A DNA stretch of 64,000 nt from Orientallactaga sibirica (GCA_036365145.1 JAEOAD010000004.1:47832001-47896000), one strand, 5' to 3'. Counted from the stretch's first letter, positions 46,740 to 59,947 are shown. Program-made: numbers and translations. Notes: generated by a model from the sequence alone, not told the origin.

Positions 46740-46938
46740 CTAGGCAAGATTGCTTCCATTTTGTTTTCCCTCTTGGGATCTCTTGTGGAAAGTGTGAGAA
46801 CCACCCATTCACTAAGTAGCAATCTCTGTCTTACAGTTTACATCATACTGTGAGCAAGACTGATAACACCCCCACTCTGAAGGGATTATAAAGATGATCA
46901 AGAAGCCAGAATTTTAACCTAAGTCTAAAGTTTGTGTT

Positions 46939-47178
46939 TTGGAGACAGGGGATCACTGTTGCTCAGTCTAGCCTCAAGTGATTGAGGATGAACCTGAACT
47001 CTCCTGGTCCTTCTGCTCACAAGTGCTAAAACTGTAGGCGTGCACCACCATGCCTGATTTCAGAATACTGACCTGGAACTCACTCTATAGCCCACGGCTG
47101 GCCTCCAAGTCATGGGGATCCTTCTACTGCAGCCTTCTGTGATGCAGGGATTAATTACATGTGCTTTCATGCCCAGCC
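46939..47178 (-). mobile_element. Two old B1-like remnants
   Basis: 46939-47058 (ends CACCACCATGCCTG) and 47064-47178 (GACCTGGAACTCACTCTATA). Another, in + orientation, lies at 47540-47640. Confidence 0.72.
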
Positions 47179-47659
47179 AGAGTACTTTTGTTTAGCAATG
47201 AAAGTTTATGGTGTGGAAGCATGAGCCAACATGCTTAGTGGAGTTCAATTTTAATTCCAAAAATTTATTCCCCCCCCCCCCCAATATTTGAAAAGCTTAG
47301 GAAGCTTAACCATGTAGCCCTGCATGTGAGACCAGACCTCTGGGTGACGGCCCTATCCTTTCAAGTTTCTAAAACAAGATGCTGAGCTCTGAAACAGACT
47401 ACCTTGTGTCCATTCCAGAAATTCCATTCCAGAATAGAGAATGGTGTGTAAGAGTCTTCTCAGGGAGGTGGAGGGCGGGAGGTAGAGAATGCAAAAGTAT
47501 TCAGGTACCAGTAAAAGGACTATCTCTGAAGTAAATGTGAGAGATAGGCATGGGGGTACAGGACTGCTACCCTAGCACTTGGAAGGCTAAGGCAGAAGAA
47601 CCTTAAGTTTGCCTAGCCTATACAGTGAGACCCTCAACTTAAGCAACCCCCCCCATTAT

Positions 47660-48038
47660 AAATTTGGTATTATATACATATGTGATTCTTAAGGTGACTG
47701 ACCTTTTTGCTTGTATTTTTCATATGCTTAAGGAACTTTTGGTTATCTTACAGCTTGAGAAATTTCTCCTTGTTAAAGGTTTTGAAATAGGTATAAGCTC
47801 ATTTATATTAATCAAGCAGGTCATCTGTGAAATGGCACCTGATATTAAACAGTTTGTCAACTTTTTTTTAAAGGAACAGCAAGACTCAGAACTGCAGTCC
47901 ATTTTACTTCTAATGGGATTAGCATCAAGGAACAGCCACTCATGCAGAATCTTAGATAAACATCAGAACAATGCAGCAATTATGGGTCATTCAATTAATA
48001 TATCAAAGTGACTTCAGCTGTTCAAAAAAAAAAAAAAA
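47660..48038 (+). pseudogene. Possible processed retrocopy, parent unknown
   Basis: A 115-codon open frame at 47664-48011 ends in a stop, 14 further bases and then about 20 A, the form expected of a retrotransposed mRNA 3' end. Its last 20 codons read RILDKHQNNAAIMGHSINIS and have a related copy near 49.02 kb with mostly synonymous or conservative differences. I do not recognise the protein and see no clear target duplication, so it may instead be part of a dispersed repeat. Confidence 0.35.
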
Positions 48039-48654
48039 AAAAACCCCGCTCAGTCTTTTTTTTCAGTGAAGTAAAAAGATTATTTTGTTTTATTGAGTAC
48101 CATATGAGAATGGTTTTGGTGTGAGTAAAACTTGCTAATTACGGTAGGTTTGTAGCACTTTTCTTTTGTTCCTTAGGAATGCCAAGGAAAGGGTAAAATC
48201 CCTGTTACAATGGAGGCTTTCTTGCTGGTAATCAGCAGTATTTGGGCTGCTGGCAACTGGGGCTGCTTTGTCCCTGAAGTTTTCTTTCTATTGACTTTCT
48301 GTTCTTTAGAATTTAAACATTTTCCTTTAAATGTCTAACTGCGGAAACTCCAACTGGGGCCACAGTTGGAGGGGAGTAATGAAGACGGGTTAAAGTCACT
48401 ATGCAGATGGCAAGGACGCCTGAAGAACACGGTGTTCTACAGACACAGTTCCACACATTTAGGCTGCCCAGTGAGCCTGGATCAAGTGACCCCATCTTAG
48501 CCATCAGAGCTCAGTTAGACTTGTTCAGCATTTCCACAGTGAGCTAAGATTCTGAGCCCTGACACTGGGAGGAAGAAAAGTCTTAGTCTATCAACAAGCA
48601 CTAAGATCACACTCAAAGTTATATTTAATGTCTCTTTTAACTCATTCCTTCCTT

Positions 48655-48775
48655 TCTTTCTTTCTTTTTGGTTTTTCAAGGTAGGATCTCGCTCTGGCCC
48701 AGGCTGACCTGGAATTCACTATGTAGTCTCAGGGTGACCTCGAACTCATGGTGATCCTCCTACCTCTGCCTCCTA
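48655..48775 (-). mobile_element. 5'-truncated B1 SINE
   Basis: CTTTCTTTCTTTTTGG tail side, CAAGGTAGGATCTCGCTCTG to TACCTCTGCCTCCT, where the tandem duplication begins. Confidence 0.88.
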
Positions 48776-49983
48776 ATTTTTTATTTTTATTTTTTTGAGA
48801 TAGGGTCTTACTGTAGCCTGGGCTGATCTGGAATTTACCCACTGGTGGTCAGAGAGTAATTTACCAGATAATTTAGGCCTGGGCTTCCCACACTATTTCT
48901 AGTGTTTGGGAAGTGGCTATATTTATACCTGTGGGGTGCAGCTGTTTTCCTATCTCTTTGACTAGACTGCTATTTATTCTGCTCAGGTGGGTCACCTTGA
49001 GTAGACTTGAAAAGGATCTTAGATGAACATCAGAACAATGCAGCGATTATGGGTCATTCGGTTAATATGAGTCTAAGGTGTTGTACAGCTCTAAATGATA
49101 ACACCTCACTCCAAAGCTCCTTCTGCATTGAGCCAGTTCCACTAAATATGATATACATTATTGTTCACGTAGAGCATAAGAAGGCATTTGACTTTCTATT
49201 TGTGTTTTTTTCAAGGTAGGGTCTCCTTTTAGCCCAGGCTGACCTGGAACTCACTCTGTAGCCTGGGCTGGCCATAAACTCATGGTGATCCTCTTACCTT
49301 TGCCTCCCAAGTGCTGGGATTAAAGGCGTGCACCACCATGCCTGGCAGACATTTTTTGCATAATTCTTTGGTGCATTTGATGCATTTTTTGTTTGTTTCT
49401 CATTTACTTTGTTTTTTTTTCAAGGTAGGGTCTTACTCTAGCCCAGGCTGCCTTGGAATTCACTATGTGGTGGCCTCGAACTCACAATGATTCTCCTATC
49501 TCTGCCTCCTGCATGTTGGGATTAAAGGCATGCGCCCCCATGCCTGGCTTAATTTGCTCTTGTATTAGACCATGTGTGTGATTTAAAAAAAAAAAAAATA
49601 TTTATTTGCAAGCAGAGAGAATGGATGTGCCAGGGACTTAAGCTGTTGCAAACAAACTCTAGATGCCCGCACCACTTTGTGCATCTTTACTTGGGTACTA
49701 GGGAATTGAATCAGGTCATTAGGCTTTGTAGGCAAGCATCTTAACTACTGAGCCATCTCTCCAGCCAGGAATTTTTAATTTGGAACTACCCCAGTTTCTA
49801 TTGCTTTGCAATTTTTGTGACAGCTCTGTGGGGAAGAAGGAAGGGCTGTAGATCAGAATCCTTCAGCAGTTCTCTTAAGACACTGCTGCTGGAAATGTGG
49901 GGCTTAAGACCCAGCTCCACAGAGGGATCAGGATAAGGGAAACTAGACAGCATAATGTATATCCTGTTTGTGCTTTGGCTTTC

Positions 49984-50035
<52 letters not shown>

Positions 50036-51002
50036 TTGGACAGAGACAGAGAGAGAGAGGGAGAGGAAGACAGATAGAGATGGGCACACCAGCAGCCTCT
50101 CAACTGCTGTGAATGAAATCTAGATGTGTGCGCCCCCTTGTGGGCAAGGGCGGCATTGTGCCCTTGTGTCACTTTGCATCTGGCTAAATGTGGGACCTGG
50201 AGATTGGAACCGCTGGAGATTGGAACCAGCGTTCTTAGGCTTAGGAGGCAGGCGCCTTAACCACTAAGCCATCTCTCCAGCCCGGCTTTTATTTATTTAT
50301 TTATTTTTGGTTTTTTGAGGTAGGGTCTCACTCTGGTCCAGGCTGACCTGGAATTCACTATGTACTCTCAGGGTGGCCTCAAACTCGTGATTCTCCTACC
50401 TCTTCCTCCCGAGTGCTGGGATTAAAAGCATGCCCCACCATGCCTGACTTTTTTGGAGACAGGTCCTCACTGGCTGGCCTGGAAAACTCATTATTATGTA
50501 GTTCATACTGGCCTTAATTTCATAGTGATCCTCCTGCCTAAGCTCCTAGATTCTGGGATTGCAAGCATGAGTCACCACTCCCTGCTTCTTTCTAGTCTCA
50601 TTTATTGTTGCTTCTGCTTCTGTAATACACACACCACATCACACACACACACACACACACACACCCTGTATCTATTTGGGTGGGGTGGGATCAGGTTGCT
50701 TAAATTTGAATCAGGCTCTCTGTTTACCTTTTGGTCCCTTAGAGTCTTCATCCATAAGATGGAAGTGATCAGAGTCCATCCACTTCATGGGATGAAAATT
50801 TCATGCATATTGAGTCCAATGGACGTTATTGATGATAATATTTGCTTATTAAATTAAATTCTTTTTTTTTTTTTTTTTTTGAGGTAGGGTCTCACTGTAG
50901 CTCCGGCTGACCTGTAATTCACTATGAAGTCTCAGGCTGGCCTCAAACTCATGGCGATCCTCCTACCTGCCTCCTGAGTGCTGGGATTAAAGGTGTGTGT
51001 CA
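48759..51002. repeat. Tandem duplication 2, copy A
   Basis: A 2244-bp unit. Contents in order: B1 scrap (48785-48835), unique sequence with the RILDEHQNNAAIMGHSVNMS frame (49007-49090), B1 (49206-49347), B1 (49409-49550), B2-like (49578-49766), (ATT)n (49985-50036), long-variant B2-like (50037-50284), B1 (50286-50450), old B1 (50451-50585), (AC)n (50638-50662) and B1 (50863-51002). All SINEs are reversed. Confidence 0.93.
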
Positions 51003-52224
51003 CCTACCTCTGCCTCCTAATTTTTATTTTTATTTTTTTGAGATGAGGTCTTACTGTAGCCTGGGCTGATCTGGAATTTACCCACTGGTGGTCAGAGAGT
51101 AATTTACCAGATAATTTAGGCCTGGGCTTCCCACACTATTTCTAGTGTTTGGGAAGTGGCTATATTTATACCTGTGGGGTGCAGCTGTTTTCCTATCTCT
51201 TTGACTAGACTGCTATTTTTCTGCTCAGGTGGGTCACCTTGAGTAGACTTGAAAAAGGATCTTAGATGAACATCAGAACAATGCAGCGATTATGGGTCAT
51301 TCGGTTAATATGAGTCTAAGGTGTTGTACAGCTCTAAATGATAACACCTCACTCCAAAGCTCCTTCTGCATTGAGCCAGTTCCACTAAATATGATATACA
51401 TTATTGTTCACGTAGAGCATAAGAAGGCATTTGACTTTCTATTTGTGTTTTTTTCAAGGTAGGGTCTCCTTTTAGCCCAGGCTGACCTGGAACTCACTCT
51501 GTAGCCTGGGCTGGCCATAAACTCATGGTGATCCTCTTACCTTTGCCTCCCAAGTGCTGGGATTAAAGGCGTGCACCACCATGCCTGGCAGACATTTTTT
51601 GCATAATTCTTTGGTGCATTTGATGCATTTTTTGTTTGTTTCTCATTTACTTTGTTTTTTTTTCAAGGTAGGGTCTTACTCTAGCCCAGGCTGCCTTGGA
51701 ATTCACTATGTGGTGGCCTCGAACTCACAATGATTCTCCTATCTCTGCCTCCTGCATGTTGGGATTAAAGGCATGCGCCCCCATGCCTGGCTTAATTTGC
51801 TCTTGTATTAGACCATGTGTGTGATTTAAAAAAAAAAATATTTATTTGCAAGCAGAGAGAATGGATGTGCCAGGGACTTAAGCTGTTGCAAACAAACTCT
51901 AGATGCCCGCACCACTTTGTGCATCTTTACTTGGGTACTAGGGAATTGAATCAGGTCATTAGGCTTTGTAGGCAAGCATCTTAACTACTGAGCCATCTCT
52001 CCAGCCAGGAATTTTTAATTTGGAACTACCCCAGTTTCTATTGCTTTGCAATTTTTGTGACAGCTCTGTGGGGGAAGAAGGAAGGGCTGTAGATCAGAAT
52101 CCTTCAGCAGTTCTCTTAAGACACTGCTGCTGGAAATGTGGGGCTTAAGACCCAGCTCCACAGAGGGATCAGGATAAGGGAAACTAGACAGCATAATGTA
52201 TATCCTGTTTGTGCTTTGGCTTTC

Positions 52225-52267
<43 letters not shown>

Positions 52268-53251
52268 TTGGACAGAGACAGAGAGAGAGAGGGAGAGGAA
52301 GACAGATAGAGATGGGCACACCAGCAGCCTCTCAACTGCTGTGAATGAAATCTAGATGTGTGCGCCCCCTTGTGGGCAAGGGCGGCATTGTGCCCTTGTG
52401 TCACTTTGCATCTGGCTAAATGTGGGACCTGGAGATTGGAACCGCTGGAGATTGGAACCAGCGTTCTTAGGCTTAGGAGGCAGGCGCCTTAACCACTAAG
52501 CCATCTCTCCAGCCCGGCTTTTATTTATTTATTTATTTTTGGTTTTTTGAGGTAGGGTCTCACTCTGGTCCAGGCTGACCTGGAATTCACTATGTACTCT
52601 CAGGGTGGCCTCAAACTCGTGATTCTCCTACCTCTTCCTCCCGAGTGCTGGGATTAAAAGCATGCCCCACCATGCCTGACTTTTTTGGAGACAGGTCCTC
52701 ACTGGCTGGCCTGGAAAACTCATTATTATGTAGTTCATACTGGCCTTAATTTCATAGTGATCCTCCTGCCTAAGCTCCTAGATTCTGGGATTGCAAGCAT
52801 GAGTCACCACTCCCTGCTTCTTTCTAGTCTCATTTATTGTTGCTTCTGCTTCTGTAATACACACACCACATCACACACACACACACACACACACACACCC
52901 TGTATCTATTTGGGTGGGGTGGGATCAGGTTGCTTAAATTTGAATCAGGCTCTCCTGTTTACCTTTTGGTCCCTTAGAGTCTTCATCCATAAGATGGAAG
53001 TGATCAGAGTCCATCCACTTCATGGGATGAAAATTTCATGCATATTGAGTCCAATGGACGTTATTGATGATAATATTTGCTTATTAAATTAAATTCTTTT
53101 TTTTTTTTTTTTTGAGGTAGGGTCTCACTGTAGCTCCGGCTGACCTGTAATTCACTATGAAGTCTCAGGCTGGCCTCAAACTCATGGCGATCCTCCTACC
53201 TGCCTCCTGAGTGCTGGGATTAAAGGTGTGTGTCACCTACCTCTGCCTCCT
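51003..53251. repeat. Tandem duplication 2, copy B
   Basis: Near-identical second copy with the same SINE order. Differences are mostly microsatellite lengths (ATT run at 52225-52268 is shorter, AC run is longer) and single-base indels. CCTACCTCTGCCTCCT occurs at 48759, at 51003 and at 53236, marking the breakpoints. The B1 continues to 53291 after copy B. Confidence 0.93.
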
Positions 53252-53294
53252 GAGTGCTGGGATTAAAGGTGTATGTCACCATACCCGGCTGCTC

Positions 53295-55210
53295 ACTAAA
53301 TTCTTAAATAAGTGCTGTTGGCTAAACTGGTAAAACATTTCTGGCAAATCATTGCATTGGAAGGATCAGCCTTTTTGAGAACCAGAATGAGCAGCATGGA
53401 GTAGAAAGATGACTCTAGGACCTTGAAGTTCCAGCTCCCCGGGCTGTGCTCCTCCTGCATCAGGAACTTCTTGTTTGCTTTTCAGAATTGGGCTTGTGTT
53501 TCTTAATCGATGTTTCAGATGCCTTCTCTTTATAATCAGTTTGCCTTCTTTTTTTTCGCTCTCTCGCTATGTTGTCAAACGGTGAGAATAGAAAGTTCTT
53601 AGAGAATTCAGGGGAAGACAGATAATGAAGATAGATAATGAAGGTGTATCTCACTGTGCTGTAAATGATTTCCATTCTGGGGTGCTCAAAGTCTCCGACT
53701 ACATTCCTATGTCTTCCTCCTTGATTATGTAATCAGAACTATAACATGAAAGCTTCTTGCTCTAAACCAAATTATTAGCAGAGAAAAACAGTTAAAAAAA
53801 ACGCTGTAAAGCAGCAATGTTGTATATAGATTCTAGCAGCTGTCAATTTAGGGGAACAAACCAGTCCATTTGGAACAGAGAGAAAAGAAAGAAGAAAGGC
53901 ATGATGTGGGGAAGGGTGTTCTCACATTGTTGTGTCAGATAAACTCTAAGCGTAGGGGCTTAGTTCATAGTACGTGTCAATCTTTTCAGAAGTTTCCTTG
54001 GCTTCACCTCATATAGCACTGTCCCTGTGCTTACAATCCTGCAAGGGACTGGCCTCAGTGAACGGAGTTGCTCCATGACAAAACATTGATAAAGTTGGGT
54101 GCAGGCTCTCCAAGCACATAAACCAGAAGAGATTTTGGGCATCTCAAATGGGACTTCCTGTTTCCTGGATTATCTCGAAACTCCTTAACGTCTTTAAGCA
54201 ATGAAAAAGTCGAATCTATTCATTTCCTTTCTTTGCTCAGTAAGCCATTTGAATCTGCTTCCCCTGGGTAGGTATCCAAAAGGGAAAAACTTTTGGAAAC
54301 ATTCTTTCCTAACCTCTTCAGTATTTAGTCCAGTAGCAGGGCTCTGGGCGGTGTTTTTCCTAGAGGCATACACCTCGGTCTATCTGCGTAGAAAGAAGCC
54401 CAGAAGGTGTGCTGGGGTTGAGAGGGCGTGCTCTGTTTCAGAGAGATTCATTATCAGCGTGGATGGAGACAAGAAAGCCTGTTTGTTCCTCAGAGTGTCG
54501 AACTGCTGACCTCTGGCCACCACAATACCTCCTTGATGACATCAAGCTGGCCTTGTTTGTTGCTGGGAATGAGCCTTGTCAGTTAATTTTCAGTGGATGC
54601 TGACTTAGCGCTGCCCTTTCAGTTTTATGGTGCGAGAACATAAGAACCCTGCCCACCACATGGATCCCACATCCCCCAGAGCCATAACAATCACCTTAAA
54701 TGTGGTAGCCATATTCCTGACCCAGATAAATTTTCCTCCTGACAGGTAGCTTATCTATGGCAGAGAGCTGGGTTTTCTAAGATTTTTTTTTTTTTAAACC
54801 CTCTGCTTGATGCTGCTCTTAAGCGAGATGACACGCTGACTCCTGGAACTCTCTGGCACAATGGGGGGAAGGGAGTTGAGTGCTGGCCTCACCTGGCTTT
54901 TGGCATCTCTGGAAGGCAGAATTAATAAACAGAATCCTGTGACCCATTGATGGTGCTTTTGCAAAGCACAGCATCTCAGTAACAAAAGAAAACATTTCTC
55001 TTCTGGACTAGCTCTGTTTTGGACTATTGGAAAATAAAGTTCAATTATTTAAGCACGACTCCTTTTTAAAATTTGATCTTGTTAATCAGAATTAGAAGCT
55101 CCAGAGAGAGCAGCTGGTGTCACATGGTAATCCCTCCTTGTAGCTGTGGAATATGTTGGCATGTGAGTTGGGAACAAATGGAGTGATAAAAGCTGAGTCT
55201 TGGGGAACTC
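53295..55210. other. Repeat-poor part of intron 4
   Basis: About 1.9 kb without SINE or L1. Several 60-100 codon frames occur on both strands but none shows a domain, a splice-site pair in phase or a start context that would make a gene. It could hold regulatory sequence; nothing specific is visible. Confidence 0.5.
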
Positions 55211-55216
55211 TTTTTT

Positions 55217-55583
55217 TAAAAAATATATTTATTTATTTGACAGAGAAAGATGGAGAGAGAGAGAGAGACTGGGTGTGCCAGGGCCTCCAGTCACTGCAAA
55301 TGAACTCCAGATGCCGTGCCCCCTTGTGCATCTGGCTAACGTTGGTCCTGGGGAATCGAACCTGGATCTTTTGGCTTTGCAGGCAAATGCCTTAACCACT
55401 AAGCCATTCCTCCAGCCCTTAAATTTTTTTTTTTTTTTTTTTTGAGGTAGGGTTTCACTCTAGCTCAGGCTGACCTGGAATTCACTATGTAGTCTCTCAG
55501 GGTGGCCTCGAACTCATGGTGATCCTCCTACCTCTGCCTCCTGAGTGCTAGAATTAAAGGCGTGTACCACCATGCCCGGCTTT
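55217..55583 (-). mobile_element. B2-like SINE followed by B1 SINE
   Basis: B2-like 55217-55419 (head CCATTCCTCCAGCCC) and B1 55421-55583, both reversed. Confidence 0.9.
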
Positions 55584-55585
55584 AA

Positions 55586-58260
55586 AAAAAAATTATCATT
55601 TTTTTTATTGACAACTTCCATAATTGTAGACAATATTCCATGGTAATTCCCTCCCTTCCCCCACTTTCCCCTTTGAAACTCCACTCTCCATCATATCCCC
55701 TCCTTCTTTCAGTCAGTCTCTCTTTTATTTTGATGTCATCATCTTTTCCTCCTATTATGATGCTCTTGTGTAGGTAGTGTCAGGCACTGTGAGGTCATGG
55801 GTATCCAGGCCATTTTGTGTCTGGAGGAGCACATTGTAAGGAGTCTTACCCTTCCTTTGGCTCTTATATTCTTTCTGCCACCTTGTCCACAATGGACCCT
55901 GAGCCTTAGAGGTGTGTTAGAGATATTTCAGTGCTGAGCACTCTTCTGTCACTTCTTCTCAGCACCATGGTGCCTTCTGAGTCATCCCAAGGTCAGCACC
56001 ATCTGAAAAGAGAAGCTTCTCTAACCAAAAGTGAGAGTAGCATTAATATATGGGCATGAACATTTAGAGACGTGTTTACTGGGCAGTTCGGTGGGCATAA
56101 TATATACATTTAGCCAGACACCAGCAGACGTTACACCCCTAGGGCTCATGACTACCTCTGTTGTAGGTTTTCAGTATCAGGGATGTATTCCCTCCCATGG
56201 AGTAGGCCTCCAGTCCAAAGAGAGAGTGGTTGGTTTCCCCCATAACAGACATGCCACTATTGCACCTGTTGACTCATTTTGCCTGGCTGGCCAAATTTAA
56301 GGCTTGCAGAGTTCACTGTTGAGTATCTTCACTGGTGATTTTTCTCTCTTTCATTGAACTGCATACAGTGTAGCTTTTTCCAGCTTTCTGTCAGATGGTC
56401 CTCATGGAGGAGATTTTCAGCTCAGCTCCAGCAGGATTTTTCAGTGACACTGCAGCCCAAGGATGTGGAGTCTTTAGCAATAGGGTCTTACCATCTACTC
56501 CTGGTGGGAAACCGAGGGCCTCGGCAATGGCCTGTAATGTTTTGGGGGTATCTGTGACCTCCCTGGCCAGCAACTCACTGGAAGGTATCCCATCCCTGGC
56601 ACTGAAAATTTTCTAGTAATAATCTATGGCTTCTGAGTGTTCCATTGTCCAGAAAAGTAGGTTTCTATATGACTTATTTATATCCTGTTAGATTTTGATT
56701 AGTCCTCCCTCTACCTTTCCTTTACTCAATCTCTTCCCCTGACCTCACTTAGGCCTTTTCACCCTCATTAATCTGTTCTTCTAGTTACATATATAAGTCC
56801 CCCCTCCCTCCTTTTCTATTCCCTTTATATTCCTTTTCTGCTACTGAGTGTTATTCCTACTCACATAGAAGACCAATCATTTGTAGCTAGGATCCACATA
56901 TGAGAGAGAACATGTGACATTTGGCTTTCTGGGCCTGGGTTACCCCACTAAGTATAATCCTTTACAGATCCATCCATTTTCCTGCAATTTTCACAACTTC
57001 ATTTTTCTTTACCATTGAGTAGAACTCCATTGTGTAAATGTTCCACATCTTCATTATCCACTCATCAGTTGAGGGACATCTAGGCTGGTTCCATTTCCTA
57101 TTTATTGTGAATAGAGTGGCAGTAAACATGGTTGTGCAAGTATCTCTAAGGTAGTGAGACAAGTCTTTAGGATATATGCCTAGGAGTGTGTAGCTGGGTC
57201 ATATGGGTCATATGGAGGTCTCAGGAACCTCCACACTGATTTCAACAATGGCTGGACCAGATTGCATTCCCACCAACAGTGTAGAAGTGTTCCTCTTTTT
57301 CTGCATCCTTACCAGCATTTATGGTCATTTGTTTTCATGATAGTAGCCAATCTGACAGGAGTGAGATGTAATCTCAAAGTAGTTTTAATCTGTATTTCCC
57401 TGATGACTGGGGATGTAGAACATTGTTTTAGATGTTTATATGCCATCTGTATTTCAATTTTCTTGTATTTGTTAACATTTGCTTTGTGTCTTAATATATG
57501 GTCTATGATTATGATTGTAATGTCCTCCTGGTGGAGCGTTCCTTTAATCAATATAAGTGACCTTTCTTACCTTTCCTAACTAATGTTGGTCTGAAGTCTA
57601 CCCTGTCAGATATTAGGATAGTGACCCCAACTTTTTTTCTAGTCCTGTTTGCTTAAAACACCGTTTTCCAACCTTTCACCTTATGATAGTGTCCATCCTT
57701 TGTAAAAAGGTGAGTTTCTTGGAGGCAACATATTGCCTGCTTTTTAACCCAGTCTGCAAACCTATGTCTTTTGGTTGGGGCATTGAGGCCATTGATGTTA
57801 AAATTTATTATTAAAAGGTGTGTGTTTATTTTTGCCATTTTTCTTGTTTTGTAGTTCTTCTGGTTTTACCTTGGCTCTCTTGTATTAACTAGTATTGGAG
57901 TATGGTTTGTTTTTTCCAGGTTCCTTATATGTGTGCTTTTCTTTCTCTTCAGCATGGAGGATCCTTTCAACTATTTTCTATAGAGCTGGATTGTGCTTAT
58001 TTCTTCATCTATTTGAATATATATATATATATATTTTGGTTTTGCGAGGTAGGGTCTCACTCTGGCCCAGGCTGACCTGGAATTAACTATGTAGTCTCAG
58101 GGTGGCCTCGAACTCTTGGTGATCCTCCTACCTCTGCCTCCCGAGTGCTGGGATTAAAGGCGTGCGCCACCATGCCCAGCTTGAATAGATAGTTTTGCAG
58201 GATAAAGTAACCTTTGTTGACAGGTGTTATTTTTCAGGGTTTGGAATGAAGTATACCTCT
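55586..58260 (-). mobile_element. L1 element, minus strand, internally deleted
   Basis: 3' end TATTGACAACTTCCATAATT and untranslated part (55586-56690) are followed by ORF2 C-terminal sequence on the minus strand: KMWNIYTMEFYSMVKKNE and HLTPVRLATIMKTNDHKCW between 56962 and 57551. An N-terminal endonuclease piece (NINGLNAPTKRHR, CCLQETHL) lies at 57653-57838. The reverse-transcriptase part, about 2 kb in intact L1, is absent between them. A B1 (58036-58182) is inserted further on. Frameshifts and stops show it is inactive. Confidence 0.87.
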
Positions 58261-58520
58261 GCCTCCTGAGTGCTGGGATTAAAGGCCTGTGCCACCACAC
58301 CCGGCTTTGTCTGGATTTAACATATATATATATATATCAGAGAGAAAGAGGGAGAGAAAGAGAGAATGGGCATGCCAGGGCCTCTAGCTACTGCAAATGA
58401 ACTCCAGATGCATGCACCACCTTGTGCATCTGGCTAATGTGGGTCCTGGGGAATCAAACCTAGGTCCTTGGGCTTTGCAGACAAATGCCTTAACTGCTAA
58501 GTCATCCTTCCAGGCCTGTC
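58249..58520 (-). mobile_element. B1 scrap and B2-like SINE
   Basis: B1 end (58249-58305, CCTCTGCCTCCTGAGTGCTG) then B2-like 58335-58518 with head TCATCCTTCCAGGCC. Confidence 0.82.
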
Positions 58521-58524
58521 TGGA

Positions 58525-59790
58525 TGTTTTTGTATTTCTTGTATCATAATGTAGAGATTTTTGCATTTTGGATTAATTTAATGATGGATTTTTTAAATCA
58601 TCTGCAGTATTATTAGATGTATCAATCAATCTGATGTTATATACCTTCAGGGTAGGAGCTTAAAGTGCTAGGTGTGGCTCTTAAGACTCTCAGATTAACC
58701 ACAAAAGTGACCCTAAGTGTTGGGTTTGCCTGCTATGAGAGTATTCACGTAGGCTGAGTGGATCAAAATACAGGCAAATTCTAAAAATTTAACTAAACAA
58801 TGTACACATTCAATGAAAATCAGCACAGAGTATTCTCTAACAAAGTCACAGTCCCTAAGGATGTTTGTTGTCCACACCCTTAATCCTGTCAATTGGGATG
58901 TTAAGATTTCTGGTCTGTAGAGGGTTCCAAGGTCAGCTTGTGACTGAGTGAGACCCTTCCCCAACGAATGACAGAAGAGGAAACAAAGGCACCATAAATC
59001 AGGAAGCAACAAACAACAAGCCCACAATATTGCTTATTTAAGAATGTCAAATCCGACCATCCATCAAATTTAACATATAATTAACCCTGACATGGATGGT
59101 GCAATTAGCACTTCCAATGCAAACCTATATAACAGGCTTATTTGGTGGGTACTGACCTGGTGCAATCCCAGTTACCCTTTGGGATGGCTTTGGTCTCAGC
59201 TATACTGCGTGCCTGCTTGGGTCCCTCTTTGCTGCACTGTGAGCTCAGGTAGGCCGACTGGGTCTGTGGGTTGCTGCTCTGATTGCCTGTGCTGGGTGTT
59301 GTGTTGAGTTCCCTTCCCCAGGTCTCTGGTGCTTGTACTGGTGGTTGGTGACGGGAGGCTGTGGATGGTGGCTGAACTTCTCCCACTGGTCCTCGTGATC
59401 CTCTTCCTCATGAGCTGTTCCACTGGTCTCTACCGTCCTCCCTTCCACATTTCTTGAGTTTGTAAGGAGGCCAGTGTGAGTGGAAAATCCCATCACCTGG
59501 CTTTTTTTCCCTGTGACTCATGCTGAGCCTGGTGGCTGCAGCCACGTGGACCTGGTGCTGCCGCTGCTGGAGCTGCTTCTGCCTGCTTATTGGGCTGTAG
59601 ATGTTCTGGATCTCATCTACTTCTTTGCTGCAGTTGATAATTTATTATACACCTCACTTTTTAGTAGAAGAGTGTATTTTGCTGTTTTTTTTCTTTATTC
59701 TTTTTTTTTTTTTTTTGCTTTTTCTCCCCTTGGCTGCTTTGGCATGGTTTCTATGCCACCATCTTAACTGGAAGTCATGTTTGTTTTTTA
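58525..59790 (-). mobile_element. Possible 5' portion of the minus-strand L1
   Basis: No SINE here. The part 59090-59780 is richer in G+C and ends TATGCCACCATCTTAACTGG, reminiscent of the end of an L1 5' untranslated region read in reverse, and it lies where the 5' end of the 55586 L1 would be. I could not align it to anything, so this is positional inference; it may be unrelated unique sequence. Confidence 0.4.
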
Positions 59791-59947
59791 AAGGGTCTTC
59801 TAATAACATTAGACTCTGCTGGCTCTTGGATATGCCCTCCTTCCCCCCCTCCAATAACTAAGTTAAGGACACTGATGTTGGCACTCACAATGTAACCCTG
59901 GATAGACTTGAAATTTTTTCTCTTGTCCTATTTGGTTTATACCAGAA

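Noticed and set aside
50453..53092. 134- and 135-codon frames as paralogous genes
   Set aside because: They cross an old B1, an AC microsatellite and duplicated intron sequence, and the two copies are frameshifted relative to each other across the repeat.
59092..59767. Overlapping frames on both strands as an embedded gene
   Set aside because: They follow from locally higher G+C; no conserved domain, and the position suggests part of an L1 5' region.
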